From Oenanthe sinensis (Eukaryota; Streptophyta; Magnoliopsida; Apiales; Apiaceae), in contig CM053800.1 of the NCBI GenBank assembly GCA_028671895.1, forward strand, positions 7,151,886 through 7,215,885: a stretch of 64,000 bases of DNA, given 5' to 3'. Below, piece by piece: positions 46,948 to 59,466 of this stretch. Under the pieces are notes generated by a model that was not told the DNA's origin, ran no database searches, and worked only from the letters and a program-made list of their open reading frames with translations. The translations under genes and the position numbers were made by a program. Position 1 is the first letter of the stretch. Each line of letters begins with the position of its first letter.

Positions 46948-49711
46948 ATGGGGTGTTGTGTCTCAACTAGTAGTCAAAGTAGTTCTAGTAGCAGGAGTAA
47001 TGGAGAGACAGTTAGTCCATCTTGTTTTGGAATTTCATGCGGGAGAAGAAAAAAGTTTTCTGACCACGTCAATGTGTTAAAGCATTTATCCTCCATTCCT
47101 AACCGAATTTTCACTAATGGAAAGAGCCGGAGTTCTTGTATATTCACTCAGCAAGGTCGCAAGGGTATAAACCAGGATGCCATGATTGTTTGGGAAGTAA
47201 GTTTCTCTCCTAGTGTGATCTTCAATTTTCATCTGTAGTTCTATATCGTCATGCGTTGAATCATTGTAGGATTTTATCAATGAAGATACAACTTTTTGTG
47301 GAGTCTTCGATGGCCATGGTCCACATGGACACCTCGTTGCTCGCAAAGTGAGGGATACACTGCCATTAAAGCTGCTGTCTTTCATAGACTCCTATAAATA
47401 TAAACAGAATAAGAGCACTTCTTGTTGCAAAGGTAATAATGTTAAATCAGATGGAGGAGAGGCAGATGAAGATGAATCTTTAGAGGGCACAGAGGAGTCT
47501 ATGTGGAGAGAAGCATTTCTAAAATCATACAAGACCATGGATAAAGTTCTGAGATCCCATCCCAATTTAGATTGCTTTTGCAGTGGTAGCACAGCCATCA
47601 CTGTGGTAAAACAGGTATGAACAGTGTACAAGGAAAATGCGACTCAATTTTATATTGCTATCATCTGCTCTTTGATGAAATGTTTCCTTTTGTTTCTTAT
47701 TGAAAGGGGTCAAATCTTTTCATGGGGTATATTGGGGATTCTCGAGCAATATTAGCATCGAAGGACATCAATGACTCAATTGTAGCAACTCAGTTGACTG
47801 TTGATCTGAAGCCTGATTTGCCAAGTACATCTTATTCTTGTTTCTTACTTCAGAAATTTATGGCTACGTTGTTTCCATGTTGAATTGATTGTAGTAATAT
47901 GTTCCTTTTTTGTTCCCCATTTTCCTTTTACTGATAGGGGAAGCCGAAAGAATTAAACGATGCAAGGGTCGGGTATTTGCATTGCAAGATGAGCCTGAAG
48001 TGCAAAGAGTCTGGTTACCATTTGACGATGCCCCTGGACTGGCAATGGCTCGAGCATTTGGAGATTTCTGTTTAAAAGATTATGGAGTGATCTCTATTCC
48101 TGAATTCTCTCACCGGACTTTGACGGAGAATGATAAGTTCATTGTTCTTGCTTCAGATGGGGTAAGTTTATTGCTGCTGAATATACATTCTGTGAAACAC
48201 TGGTGTGGCAATTACTGGTTCCATGTGTGATATAATTTCTCATGTAGTTCATCTAAAAATTTTGATTTACTACTTCCTGGGAATCCTTGTAGAATTTCTC
48301 TTACATTATTTAAGACCAAAAAGAGAGCACTTAAGGTCAATACGTGTCTGGTTCTTCTCAGAAACCCTACCTAAGGCTAAGACTATTGTAATTGCCTGTG
48401 ATGCTATTGAAGCACTGATATTTGAATATATCTTTTTTCATACTGCTGTTGAAAATTATTGAATTAAAGGATACCCTTGGAAGAGTAAATTGGGTAAGCT
48501 AGTATTAAAAATCGCTTATAATAATATAGTTTGTACCCATGGTATATTTTTAATTATATGTTTTAGACTTTTAGTGTATAAGATATTTCTTTCTAGAAAA
48601 TCTTGGGTGGCATAATTGACCTGCAAAAGGAACTGTAGAATTGAAGATAGAGTATTTTACTTGTTCCTTTTGTGTTGGTCCTGGGTCTCAACCACAGTTT
48701 ACAGTGAAATTGGTAGAAAATGCAGTTATTGCTGCCTCTAGACTTGTATTGTTGTCAGGAGAAAATGAAGATAAACCAGATGGTGGATATTACAGTATAC
48801 AATTTAGTCTTCCTGGAGTCTCAGATGTAATTCCAAATTTAAGGGATTCAATTATCCTGAGTAATAAATATTAAATCACGCAAACATATCTATGATTTGA
48901 ATGGATATCTGGAGAAGAATAAACTGAGATTAAATATTCATATTGAAATAATTTAGCTTTATCATTTTGGGTGTTGCAGAAAAAATTGTTTTATTAAGAT
49001 GAAATAATACATTGAAACCACATCATTATGTTTTTTCATATCTATGTTTTTTTCACTTGCTAAATGCATCATTATCTGGAATGTGTAATTGTCTGCCTTT
49101 TTCCTTATGGTGTGTTTTCTTTCTAAAAAACATGTCTAAAGAGATTGATGATCCTGGTGATATTCTACCCACTTAAGAAAAATTCTAATTTGTTACTTTT
49201 CAAAACATCTTTCCTTGTTTACCTGTTTTAGGTTTGGGATGTCCTAAGCAATGAGGAAGTTGTTGAGATAATTTCATCAGCTCCAGCTCGGTCTTCAGCA
49301 GCACGGATATTGGTTGATTCTGCTGCACGAGAATGGAAATCGAAATATCCAACATCCAAGATGGATGACTGTGCAGTTGTTTGCTTATATTTGGATGGGA
49401 AAATGGATTTGGAATCTGATTACGAGGAACAGAACTACTCTTCAGCTACTCTCCAGAGTAATCATTCTGGCAACACCGGGGAATCAGATGATGGTCAAAA
49501 TTCTGAGCCGTCATTGCAGAGAAATTATACTGTTAGGTCATCTGAAGAGAATGATCCCTACAAAAGAGTTGCAGCAGCAGCCATCGAGGTAGCAGGAACT
49601 AGTGAAAACGTTGCTCATGAAGATCAGAACTGGTCAGGCTTGGAAGGTGTAACACGGGTCAACTCCCTTGTTCAACTCCCAAGATTTTCTGAAGAAAGGC
49701 AAAGGCCTTAA
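46948..49711 (+). CDS. Protein phosphatase 2C family protein (clade E type), 5 exons
   Basis: Mn/Mg-dependent Ser/Thr phosphatase. Exons 46948-47196, 47270-47614, 47707-47824, 47938-48161 and 49232-49711 sum to 1416 bases, 471 residues, all GT-AG and in phase. PP2C motifs are in order: GINQDAMIVWE (about 73-83), FDGHGPHG (96-103, metal-binding D97), SGSTAITVV (188-196), GYIGDSRAI (205-213), GLAMARAFGDFCLKDYG (271-287), VLASDGVWDVLSN (307-319) and MDDCAVVCLYL (356-366, metal ligands D357/D358). No catalytic residue is missing. It starts MGCCVS: Gly2 with Ser6 fits N-myristoylation and Cys3/Cys4 fit palmitoylation, so membrane anchoring is likely. The tail after about 370 is Ser/Glu/Asn-rich and probably disordered. 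The overall layout matches the clade E PP2Cs of Arabidopsis; the exact orthologue is not assigned. Confidence 0.95.
48162..49231 (+). other. PP2C intron 4, contains a protein-like open frame
   Basis: Donor GGG|GTAAGT, acceptor TTTTAG. It is much longer than the other PP2C introns. A 77-codon frame at 48641-48874 (no ATG start) with FTVKLVENAVIAASRLVLLS and GVSDVIPNLRDSIIL looks more protein-like than its surroundings, but I do not recognise it. Confidence 0.5.
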
Positions 49712-50955
49712 TTTCTTGTACAGTTGAGCTTCTCTGTACCATGTAGTCTCTCACAAATCTAAGAAAAACAAAATTTTTATTGTTGTTGGGACTTTTTATA
49801 TCTTTTGCAGCAAGATTTCATTTGTTCAAACTGCTGCTTTACCAGTCTGGTTATACGGGTTTTAGTATGATTTCAGTTAATTGTCATTTTTACTTGTTTC
49901 TATGAATTCAAATCCTGGAGTGTCCAAATAGCCAAATAAATAAATTGTAATGTTGGTTATCAGCTTAAAAACGCAGCTGATTGGCTAGGGCTAAATGTAA
50001 AACCAGTCAAGTGTTTGGTAAGAATTTAATATAAAGATTAGGGAACCTAAGATATATATTAGGTAAATTAGGCGAGATAAACATGATTTTATATGCAAAC
50101 ATGTTAATGATATTTTTGTCAGTTTATAATTCATTAAAATTTTTATTAATACACTACTAATTTATACTAATATCTTAGGGAACTACTTAAGATATATCTC
50201 AGTTCCTTTTTCTCTTTAATATATCCCAAGCTAGCATACATGAATAGGTCACAGTGTCAGCGGACTCGTGCGGTTAGCAAGAAGCTTCATATATGATCTT
50301 TTAAATTCCTTTTATTCTTGTTGTAAAATGGAACTAATATAGTAAATTTTAACTGCTACAGTACATGCCTACAAGTGTAAGTAAAACTTAATCTAATTAA
50401 CCAAAAAAAGAAAAAGAAGAAGCTAGTCATACTAGTTATAGAATTTTTCAACAACAGCACATAAGTGAAGCTCTAATCATTCACTCCTCCACAGTCCACA
50501 GCCTTTTGTGCAGGTTCCTGCATGAAATTCATTGATAAATCCTTATTGTTTCAGTTAATCTCTGCGGTAGAAACATATATTTTAGATATAGGACACCAAA
50601 CTTTTCATACTAATTAGGAACCACAGGTAAATTCACAGACTCTATAGGAACAAACTTGTGAAGACACCTAATGCACTTTGAGTTTCACTTTTCACTAAAC
50701 ATGAAAAGGATTTGATATATAATTTTAGCCCAACCCATATAATTTTTTTTTTGTTTGAAACATTCAGTCCCAGGCGTGTATACAGAACTGGCTAAAGAGA
50801 CCACATACACAAACACAATTATTTAATTAGGTCATTCATCGACAACTATGGGAAGAAGACTGAAGGAGGTTATAGGTAACAACTCAATTCATTTTCTTCT
50901 TGATTTATAATTTATATTTTACTCTTCTTCTCAATTAGGTTTTATAATTTGCAAT
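49712..50955. other. PP2C 3' UTR and intergenic DNA
   Basis: The first about 150 bases are likely 3' UTR. No gene or clear repeat is seen after it. Confidence 0.5.
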
Positions 50956-50959
50956 TTTG

Positions 50960-51660
50960 TTTAATCTCTTTTACTCTCTTTTTTTACGGAAGAAATATAA
51001 TGGGAAATCCAAGGAAAAAAGAAGGGGAAAATATTATTTTCATTTTTCAAATCAAGTGCAACCACTAGTGAGGTGGAGGTACATTCTCCATTTAATATTG
51101 ATTTTGAGAAAAATCCATCCAATGCTAAGATTAAGAAAACTCAATGTGACCAACCGATTTTTAAATTACGAAAAATTGAAATTGATCTGAACGAGATCCT
51201 GGAATTTGAATTCTTATTTGACAGTATCATATTAATCAACGAGATGAAATAAGGAAATATTATATTAAAATTGGTCTTATCAACCTAAATTAATAACCTA
51301 AATTAATAAAGTATCCTAAAACAAGATATAGGTCATAGACATAATACCGTAGATTTCAATACTCATGGTTTGAAAAATTCTCTCGGTTAGAGTACTCTCT
51401 GAAAAAGGATTCAATATTTTGCTTTCGTTGTTTTATTTTTCAAAATAGATCACGTCTTCATCCTACATTTACTATTGATGGATTAAATTGTTGAAAAGGG
51501 GTTAACGATGGAGTAAGATGTTGACTTTAATGAATATGAGAGGTCTTACTTCATCACATATTAATACAGTGCAATGTATTAAAAAATTAATAAAAATGAC
51601 CGAATATATTGACAAAGTGTTAAATACCCAAGGTTTAGAAAAAGTTGAATCGAGTATTTT
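50960..51660 (+). pseudogene. hAT transposase remnant (TTF-type N-terminal part)
   Basis: Scattered over three frames with stops: a lysine-rich start (KYNGKSKEKRRGKYYFH), then RDPG and INQRDEIRKYYIKIG at about 51195-51275, then WFEKFSRLEYSLKKDS and IFCFRCFIF at about 51365-51445. This order is that of the N-terminal region of TTF-zinc-finger hAT transposases, the same family as the broken gene at 24740-30190. No terminal inverted repeats were found, so it is a relic fragment. Confidence 0.6.
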
Positions 51661-53048
51661 TTTTTTGTATGCACCCCTACATAATATTATCTATTTTGAT
51701 ATAATTTTATACTTCAAATAATGGAGAATGATTTTTATTACAACTTTTTGTTAGGAATGTGTATCCCAAGAAATATGCAAAAGAGGAGGGTGAATGTTAT
51801 ATTCATATCAGGCTTCAAAGTTAACTAATGTGAAAATGTTGGGCTGAAATGCTCTCGGGACATTCTGAAATTTAATATACAGAAATAAACAAAACTTGAA
51901 ATTTTAATTATTATCTCTAGTTCTTAAACATTTTTATTGATAATTTATTTTTTATTTTAGACATCCTAACTACTTGCATGAATACGATACCTCTCAGTTT
52001 GTGAGACTAATTTTTTTTTTGTGTGTGTGTATTACTTCCCACTTCGCACTTCCTTAGCTCTTATACTTTTTTTGGTTTTTAAAATAATTTTTGCATTCTC
52101 TATACTATAGATTAACAGAATCATGAAGTACTATCATTTCAGTTATGCAACCATTTAAGCACTAATAATTTAGCTTGTCCATTAATTCAGAATCTTCCTA
52201 TAATTAAAAGGAGAAAAGACGAAATTTTTCTCACAAGTACTCGTAACTAAAATTTAACTATATCCTATTCAATTTTGTTTCTAAAAACATGCCAAAACCG
52301 CATTAATTAATAGTCTAATTAGAGAAATTGGTAAAATATACAATCCTATAATTTTTTTCTTCAAGGAATGCAATTTTTTCAATAGTACATATACCATAAA
52401 TGAATCAAGAATTATACTGAATTCTTGTTGTAACATTCACATCGATTAGAATTAATGTATTTGAGTAATTTATAACAATTCAAGTGTACAATTAAATATA
52501 TACCGGTTTCATATATTAATCCAAATGAACTAACAAATTGGTATACGTTCTATGTTGGGTGTTACCCTATGTGCAACTACCAAAAACAAATAAGTTATTT
52601 TTATAATAATTTGTTAAAGTGAGTTTTTATTGGAGACTTGGCTCAATTTGTTTTGTAAAATATTAGGCAAAATAAATAACATGTAAAATATTTATCTAAT
52701 TTGCTGAGATATTAACATTTTCTTCATATTTTATAATGTTTCTTCTTTAGCATCCACGGTTTTTCCCCCGACCAATTTTGCGAAACAAAAATAAATAACC
52801 AAAAAATATATATATAAATAAGTGAAAACAAATGGAGCCTTAGGTGAATAATAAATATGTTGGGCCTTTTAAGTAAACGAAATAACACTAGCTAACTGGG
52901 CTCCCAGATCTCATATCTGTACTCATCTCTCTAAGACGACGTCGTATACGTAGGCGGTTCTAACGCAATTACTGCAGCTTCATTTGTTTTGGGGGAAGCC
53001 TTGAACATATCAGATAATTTCCCGCTCATTTCTCACTCTCTCCCATCC
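51661..53048. other. intergenic, HOP2 promoter region at the right end
   Basis: AT-rich with no gene. At 52935-52946 the palindrome GACGACGTCG contains a GACGTC core, a common bZIP/TGA-type site, about 100 bases before the HOP2 ATG. Its function is inferred only. Confidence 0.4.
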
Positions 53049-55347
53049 ATGGCGCCCAAGCCTGACAATGTCGAAGGTTCTCTCTCTCTCTCCCTCTCTC
53101 TCCCTCTCTCTCTCCCTCGCTCTCTCTTTCTCTCCCTCTCTCTCTCTCTCTCCCTCTCTCTCTCCCTCTCTCTCTCTCTCTCCCTCTCTCTCCCTCGCTC
53201 TCTCTTTCTCTCCCTCGCTCTCTCTCTCTCCCTCTCCCTCGCTCTCTCTCTCCCTCTCCCTCGCTCTCTCTCTCTCTCTGTGTATCGAAGAACATATGAT
53301 AGTAGAAAGTGTTATGAGATTCATTTGCAACATACTGTATGTGTGTGTATTAAGCTATTTTTTCCGTTGATTTGCAGGAACCGTGCTCAATTTTGTGAAT
53401 GAGGTACGTTTTAATTCAAATTTATATGTATATTATTGCTCGTGTGCTTGATTTTTGTATATGTAACTCTGATGTATATTGCGGAGGAATTAAACTTTTG
53501 TTCGTATATATAGTATATGATTATTCGGCTATGTAATTGTCGTTAAAATGAGTAAATCGGCGCTAATTGATTGCACAATGAGTAGAGTGTTACAAGGAGT
53601 TTATTAGAAGTGCTTTAGTTGATTATTTTTATGCAAATTGGATTGTTTCGGTTTAATTTATGGACAAAAGTAAAGCTTAATTTTCGTGTTTCTAGTTAAG
53701 GCTCAGTAGTTATATTATTTCTATGATTGACAATGTGGATAAATTTCGTTAGAAACCACAAATTACTTAAGTTATTTTGTATTGCTTGGCTTCCCTGTTC
53801 CATACATATGTACCAAATTTCCCGACATTAATAGGTGTGGTATAGAATACAGATAATAAATGTGGTTTCATTTTATGTGAAGATGCTTTGGTAGGTGCTA
53901 AATGATAATGTATCTTTTCTCTAGTTGTGGTGATGAGTTTACCGTTATTTATTTGAAGAATGAAGTGTTAAATTAAGTCTGAGATTTAAGTTACTCAAGG
54001 GTGTGTGTGAATTTGGATTTGGTAGGATGAAAAGGGATTGGTATAAAAAGTTGTCACTAGAAGACTTTAATATTCCTTGAAATGAAAACAGAAAATCTAA
54101 GCATCGAAGGCTAAATGCTTACATCGTATTCTCCTTGGAATGTACTTAAATTGAAGTGGTGCAGGTCAATAGATAGGCATGTCGGCTGTCGTTACTTGTT
54201 AGACCTGGAATTCTTCAGTGTACTTTCTCATCTTGCACTAGTTAACATTATTGTGAATTTAGTTTCTCAACTGATTTCTTAAAAGCTTCAAACAAAAAGG
54301 AATGCATGATATATGTTGATATTTTTTCTTTCTCAAGTAGGTTATGCGTCTGAAAAATTGCTTACTCCTGGTATTAGGGGTTGCTATATATACAGTATTA
54401 TGTTATTTTCTTTACTCCCTCTCTAAATGTATCATATTTCTTATCAATGCAGCAAAACCGACCATTGAATTCTCAGACAGTAGCTGATTTTTTGCAAAAA
54501 TTCAACCTAAAAAAGACTGCTATACAGAAGGCATTAGACACTCTTGCTGATGCTGGGAAAATATCATTTAAGGAGTATGGTAAGCAAAAAATATACCTTG
54601 CTCGGCAAGATCAGTTTGACATTCCGAACAGTGAAGAGCTTACTCGAATGAAGGAAGAGAACTCCAAACTACAAGCTCAGCTAGATGAACAAAAGAAAGC
54701 AGTTAGCGAGGCAGAAGGAGGTACTCCTCTTAAACTTTCTGACAAGTGTTTTCTAGAAACTCAATTGTGTGGTGTAATCATTTGATTTGTATATTTTTGC
54801 AGAGATTAAATCTCTGCAGTCTAATTTAACACTGGAAGAGATACATGGCAAAGAAATGAAGCTGCAAAAGGAGGTCTGTTACTATAATATGTTCATAAAT
54901 GATTCAAACTAGTACTTGTTCTCTTAAGACTTTACAGAAAAACATTCAGACCGTTTGATTTTTATTAGGTTAGAAATATGGAAGAGAAACTGACCAAGCT
55001 ACGTGGAGGAGTCACTCTTGTAAGTCCAGAGGAGCGAAAAGCCATTGAGGCCTTGTATTCAAGTACAATCAGTCAGTGGAGAAAGCGCAAGAGAATGTTC
55101 AAAGATATTTGGGATTCTATAACAGAGAACTCACCTAAGAATCTAAAAGAGTTCAAGGTCTTGTATTAGTTTTTTACTTTTCTGTTGAATATCACATTGC
55201 AGTTATTGTTTTTCTTTTTAAAATCATCTGGTTGGCTGTATGTTTCAGGAAGAACTTGGAATTGAATATGATGAAGATGTTGGCGTGAGTTTGCAGTCCT
55301 TGTCTGATCTAATGCCACAAGGAAAAAAGCGTGCTAGGGGGCAGTAA
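53049..55347 (+). CDS. HOP2: Homologous-pairing protein 2 (HOP2/AHP2), 6 exons
   Basis: Meiotic protein that, with MND1, stimulates DMC1/RAD51 strand invasion in the nucleus. Exons 53049-53076, 53378-53403, 54453-54720, 54803-54873, 54969-55157 and 55249-55347 sum to 681 bases, 226 residues, the usual plant HOP2 length, with phase kept and GT-AG introns. It starts MAPKPDNVEGTVLNFVNEQN. A winged-helix domain covers about residues 10-70 (RPLNSQTVADFLQKFNLKKT, LADAGKISFKEYGKQKIYLA). A leucine/charged coiled coil follows at about 80-140 (ELTRMKEENSKLQAQLDEQ, MEEKLTKLRGG). The C-terminal segment is SQWRKRKRMFKDIWDSITEN to the basic end KKRARGQ. Exons 1 and 2 are only 28 and 26 bases. Intron 1 opens with a 200-base CT-rich tract. 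Confidence 0.96.
53077..53280 (+). repeat. CT-rich simple repeat in HOP2 intron 1
   Basis: TCTCTCCC-type units over about 200 bases, starting directly after the donor (GAAG|GTTCTCTC). Long open frames across it on both strands are artefacts of the repeat. Confidence 0.95.
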
Positions 55348-56228
55348 ATTTATGTTAATCCTGTTATACTCATCAACAAATGTAAGGAAATCAATTGCAA
55401 TATATTCTCCTACAGGTATATCAGACATGTATGTATACAGTCTATATGGTAATATTTGAGAAATGCTTCTTGTAGATGACTAGTAAGTAGTAATTTCTCT
55501 TGGATTTTATTTCTCTGTTATCTTTATACTTTACTTTAGTACACCTTATTTATAAGACTGAAAAGCATTAGATCCTTAGCTTAGATTAAAGGGGAATCTT
55601 TATTAGAAAATTCGTGATGGTAAATGCGTTGACCCCCCTTGATATCCTGTTGCACACCCGGAAACTGCTATATTAGTGGCATATCATATATGTACTTCCA
55701 GCATTAATATGTTGAATTAATTATTTAAATTGTCTCTGGGTTTGCCCGTGCGAACATGAGTGCTTCATTATTCACTGATGCATTTCATGTTATCACCAAT
55801 GACCAAACCATAGATTTTGATTAAATACAGACTGTGGTAGAAGTTTGATATGTCAGCCTTCCCGAACCCTTATGATTATTACAAGTGATAGTTTATGGGT
55901 TTAGACCCTGCTATGGGCTGTTTCAATTTGAAATGACGTGCTTTTCTCTAGTATCAAATAAAAACAAGAATATTATATGATCAACAATGCTTAGCAGCAA
56001 ATACATAATTTCATCTTTACATTATAAAAGTAACGAGGAAAACTGCATTGGAAATGGAAGTCATATGGCATGCCTAGAAAAAATATGTTAATGCACATAC
56101 TAAACTGCTATTAAAGTCATATGGGGAATATAGAAAAGATATGCAATGCACATCTTGGGCTATTATACTGCAACTTGCAAAACGTGTAAAACTTTCTGGT
56201 TATCAATCTCTAGTTAGTGCCCATAAAC
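55348..56228. other. convergent 3' ends of HOP2 and IST1-like genes
   Basis: Contains the 3' UTRs of both genes. On the minus strand a possible last IST1 exon lies at 56061-56073 (after TTTTTTCTAG). Confidence 0.5.
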
Positions 56229-58064
56229 TCACCTTGTCCTCACTGACATAGGCCTATTCTCCAAATTTGGCGGCAAAGAACGCACTGCTTTAGATTTTTG
56301 AGCATAATTGATTTTGGGGTTTGTAGCCCCCTGGTCCCGTTCAGACTCTGAAGCAGCTTGAGATATAAGAGGATATTTCTTGTGATATGTGGTAGGCTCT
56401 GAATCACTCCGATATGAGGTATCATCAACATCAATAGTGTTAGAGTTATGACTTGAAGCTCTTTTGGCAAGCAAACTATGTTTCATGTCATATTCCAAGT
56501 CCTGGATTCCAGTTAAAAAACTAGCATGTTGTTCGGTGCTTCCCTCATCATTACTTCCATCAAAAACAACTTCCCTCATGAATTTTGTTGTTTGGACCTC
56601 TGTATTGGTAGTAAATGCAGTGACTTCTAGAATATTGTCAGAAGAATATGGACTTAAACCAGATAATGATATTTTATCTTTTCTTGCATTCTTCTTTTGT
56701 CTGGGCCTCCCATCATTATTTTCCATTTGCATTTCTTCATGACGATTGGGAAGTCTAGGGTCTGAGGTGTTAGATACCTTTTTTAAATGATAACTTGGAG
56801 GAATTTGATCATCTGGATCATTTGATCCAGAACGAGAAAGTTCTACAGCTGCTCTTGCAGCATCTGCTGCACAAGCTGCTGATTTGAATGCTGCTTGTGC
56901 TGCATCAGCTACATCCCTGTACTTTATCTTTCCTTTCATCAAGCCTGAGAAGCCTTCGACATTCTCTTTATCCTCCAGTGAAATTGGAGAAATCTCGTCA
57001 AACTTAGCTCCTGATTTTATTGGTCGGTCTAATCTAGACTGGTTCTGTTTTGATTCAGCATTGAAATTCTTCTGCACAATCATTACAATGATCTAAATCA
57101 GTTTGTGTTTGTGATACGTTATTTTTAAAAAAACAATCATGCATCCATGATAGCGATTTTGAACTTATTTGTATCCCTATAAACTATGTTGTTTCTTACC
57201 TCTGTTGTAATGGAGGATTCTCCCTCGTCTTGTAAACTAATGTCAATCTCAGAAGCAATCTCTTTTAACACCTTCAATCTACTATCCAGGTTTGGTTGTC
57301 TAGTTGACAGCTTTACCACGACCTATGCACAAATTCATATAAATACTTAAAAGATTAGTCAATCTTAGTGTTTAAATATTACTTATAAACTAAAACTAAC
57401 AAACTATTTGTTACCTTAGAGTTGACCCTACAGTTGTTTCGCAAATCAACAGCGTTAGCTGTGAACTCCCTCCCAAAGAATGTTGTGAACATTGTGCGCA
57501 TCTCTTGAAGCTCCGGAAACTCTCCACATCTTGTAGAAGCATATATTAAGCTTGACACTGCCTCCTCCAGTTCTTCTGGACATCCTCTATAGAAAGGAAA
57601 CAATTCAGTAACCAAATAAATTGCAAAACAACATACGAAAATCAACCATACATCAAAGAAGAGAGGGCTAACTTTTCTCTTTCTACAATATTGAGCCTCT
57701 CTACGAGGAGATGACAATAACCTTCTATTATGACAAGCACATCTAACATGTTCCGCTCTTTGATCACTTGTTCAACCTGTCAACATTTAATATCTGTTAC
57801 ACCTCGATTTTATCACAAAATTTATTATTTTTGTAGATAGATATGAGACATTTAAATGTGTTTTAATGCCTAAATTACCCGAAGTAGAGCACGCTCATGG
57901 TGGCCAAGCTTGAGGAGCTCAATAACGTCAGACTGAGCCACAGACATGCGAGCTTGACGCTGTTTCTTTAGCATGGAAATCCTAGAGATGGCTAGGCTGA
58001 CGGCAGGTTTGAACTTCGAAGCCTTAAATGTCCGACCAAGTAGAGCATCAATCTTCTTTCCCAT
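56229..58064 (-). CDS. IST1-like protein (Vps4 regulator, ESCRT-III related), 5 exons
   Basis: IST1 domain proteins bind ESCRT-III and regulate the Vps4 ATPase in multivesicular-body sorting. Exons 58064-57879, 57776-57673, 57586-57415, 57322-57200 and 57071-56229 join in phase to 475 residues. The N-terminal IST1 domain (about 1-195) has MGKKIDALLGRTFKASKFKP, ISMLKKQRQARMSVAQSDVI, VEQVIKERNMLDVLVIIEGY, CPEELEEAVSSLIYASTRCG and LRNNCRVNSK. The long C-terminal tail is hydrophilic and contains the alanine-rich DAAQAAFKSAACAADAARAA stretch seen in plant IST1-like proteins. The stop at 56229-56231 lies inside a perfect donor (ACAAG|GTGAGT), so the true end may be a tiny extra exon (56061-56073, adding HAI) giving 478 residues. 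Gene is otherwise intact. Confidence 0.92.
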
Positions 58065-58274
58065 AACTCTTTAAGCTTCACTTGTTCGAGTCCCAGCGAC
58101 TAGTGGTGAGTAGCTGTGAAATGCGGAGCTAGAGAGAGAAACTGAGAAGGTAGCAAAAAGCCAAAAACAAATGATGAGAAAAGTTCGTTCCAGCCTTTGT
58201 ATGACGACGATGAGAAAGGTAGGGTGTAATAAGAGTTGGCTGTGCCGTCTTATACTAACGAGTTTGCATGTCAT

Positions 58275-59466
58275 GTAATGAACAGTTGTAGACTTAGGCG
58301 TGTTACCATAAATTGCTATATTTCGTAGGAAGAACGTTAATAAATGTCATAGAACAATTTGACGCGGCAGCTTTCTTTGCCGACCTCAAGTTACATATAT
58401 AACAAATAAAAAATATAAACTCTTAAAGATATACACAGGCTTGGGTTTTGATTGATTAACAAGTAAAATTTTTGTTGTAACTTTAAATAAAGCATAGACG
58501 TTGCAATACTTATTAAAAAGATATAAAAATACTATCAGCTAATCTGTATGGACGAACCAACGTTTTCAATAATATATAATATTTATTAAATTAATATTAT
58601 ACCAATTGATCTTAATATTAAATGTGATTATATATTTATAATTAAAAATTAAAACTAGATATTTAGTTCAACACATTAAGAACAACCCTTCATATTTTCT
58701 GCAGCAGGCATTGCAGTCCTGATCACCATACAAAATACCTTCCATCAATTCCACAGACCCACTAGATGCTTATACTGTTCAAATGCTGAAATACTAAAAC
58801 CATTTGTTAACAAGACACGCTTCTGAACTGCATATTTGTCTCAACCAAAGGGCTAGTTATCATCTAAATAGGATAGAAATTGCTCACATTTCGCAGCAAA
58901 AATAATTCCCCTGCTTTGACATTTTAAATGCCTTTCAGCTTGGAATCTGCTTGTGCATAGGCAAAGAAGTAGCATATCTTCATTTTATGCTTGCTTGATA
59001 TGGCATTGCAAAAGCTTCTTTCTCGTTTTTTACTTGTAGAAAGTGCTAACTTTTAAATAACTGCATGCATCCCAGAAAAACAAGGATCACCCCAGGTCTA
59101 AAAGTTTTATCTTCTTTTCCTTATGAATATCCTAACCATTATAACCAATCTTTTACCGTATAAATTTAAGTTTCGCATATATTGCATCTATTTCCTCTCA
59201 ACCTCACACCATCTGCCTCTGTCTGATAACTAGGTTTTTGGAATGGGTTTTCCTTGAATAGATACAGTCTAGGGTTCTCTCACTACATTGGATATAAATT
59301 ACAAGTCGCGATTATTTGTTTTCACGTCGTATCCAAGAAAATTAAAGGTTCTATAGAAACATGTTTATTTAAACCAGAAAATGCTGGTTGTAACTTATTT
59401 TCTATCTCACAAAAATCGTATCCTTTGATATTTACATTGTTAAGACTATTGCAAGTGAATATGCTT
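58275..59466. other. intergenic, no gene seen
   Basis: Upstream DNA of the IST1-like gene and, near 59466, the presumed 3' UTR of the minus-strand HMA gene. No repeat recognised. Confidence 0.5.

Noticed and set aside
53010..53402. Ser/Leu-rich and Arg/Glu-rich open frames of about 100 codons
   Set aside because: Artefacts of the CT-rich repeat in HOP2 intron 1; the real coding exons there are 28 and 26 bases.
56464..57096. Plus-strand frames opposite the IST1-like last exon
   Set aside because: Shadows of the minus-strand coding exon, which is in phase with four others.
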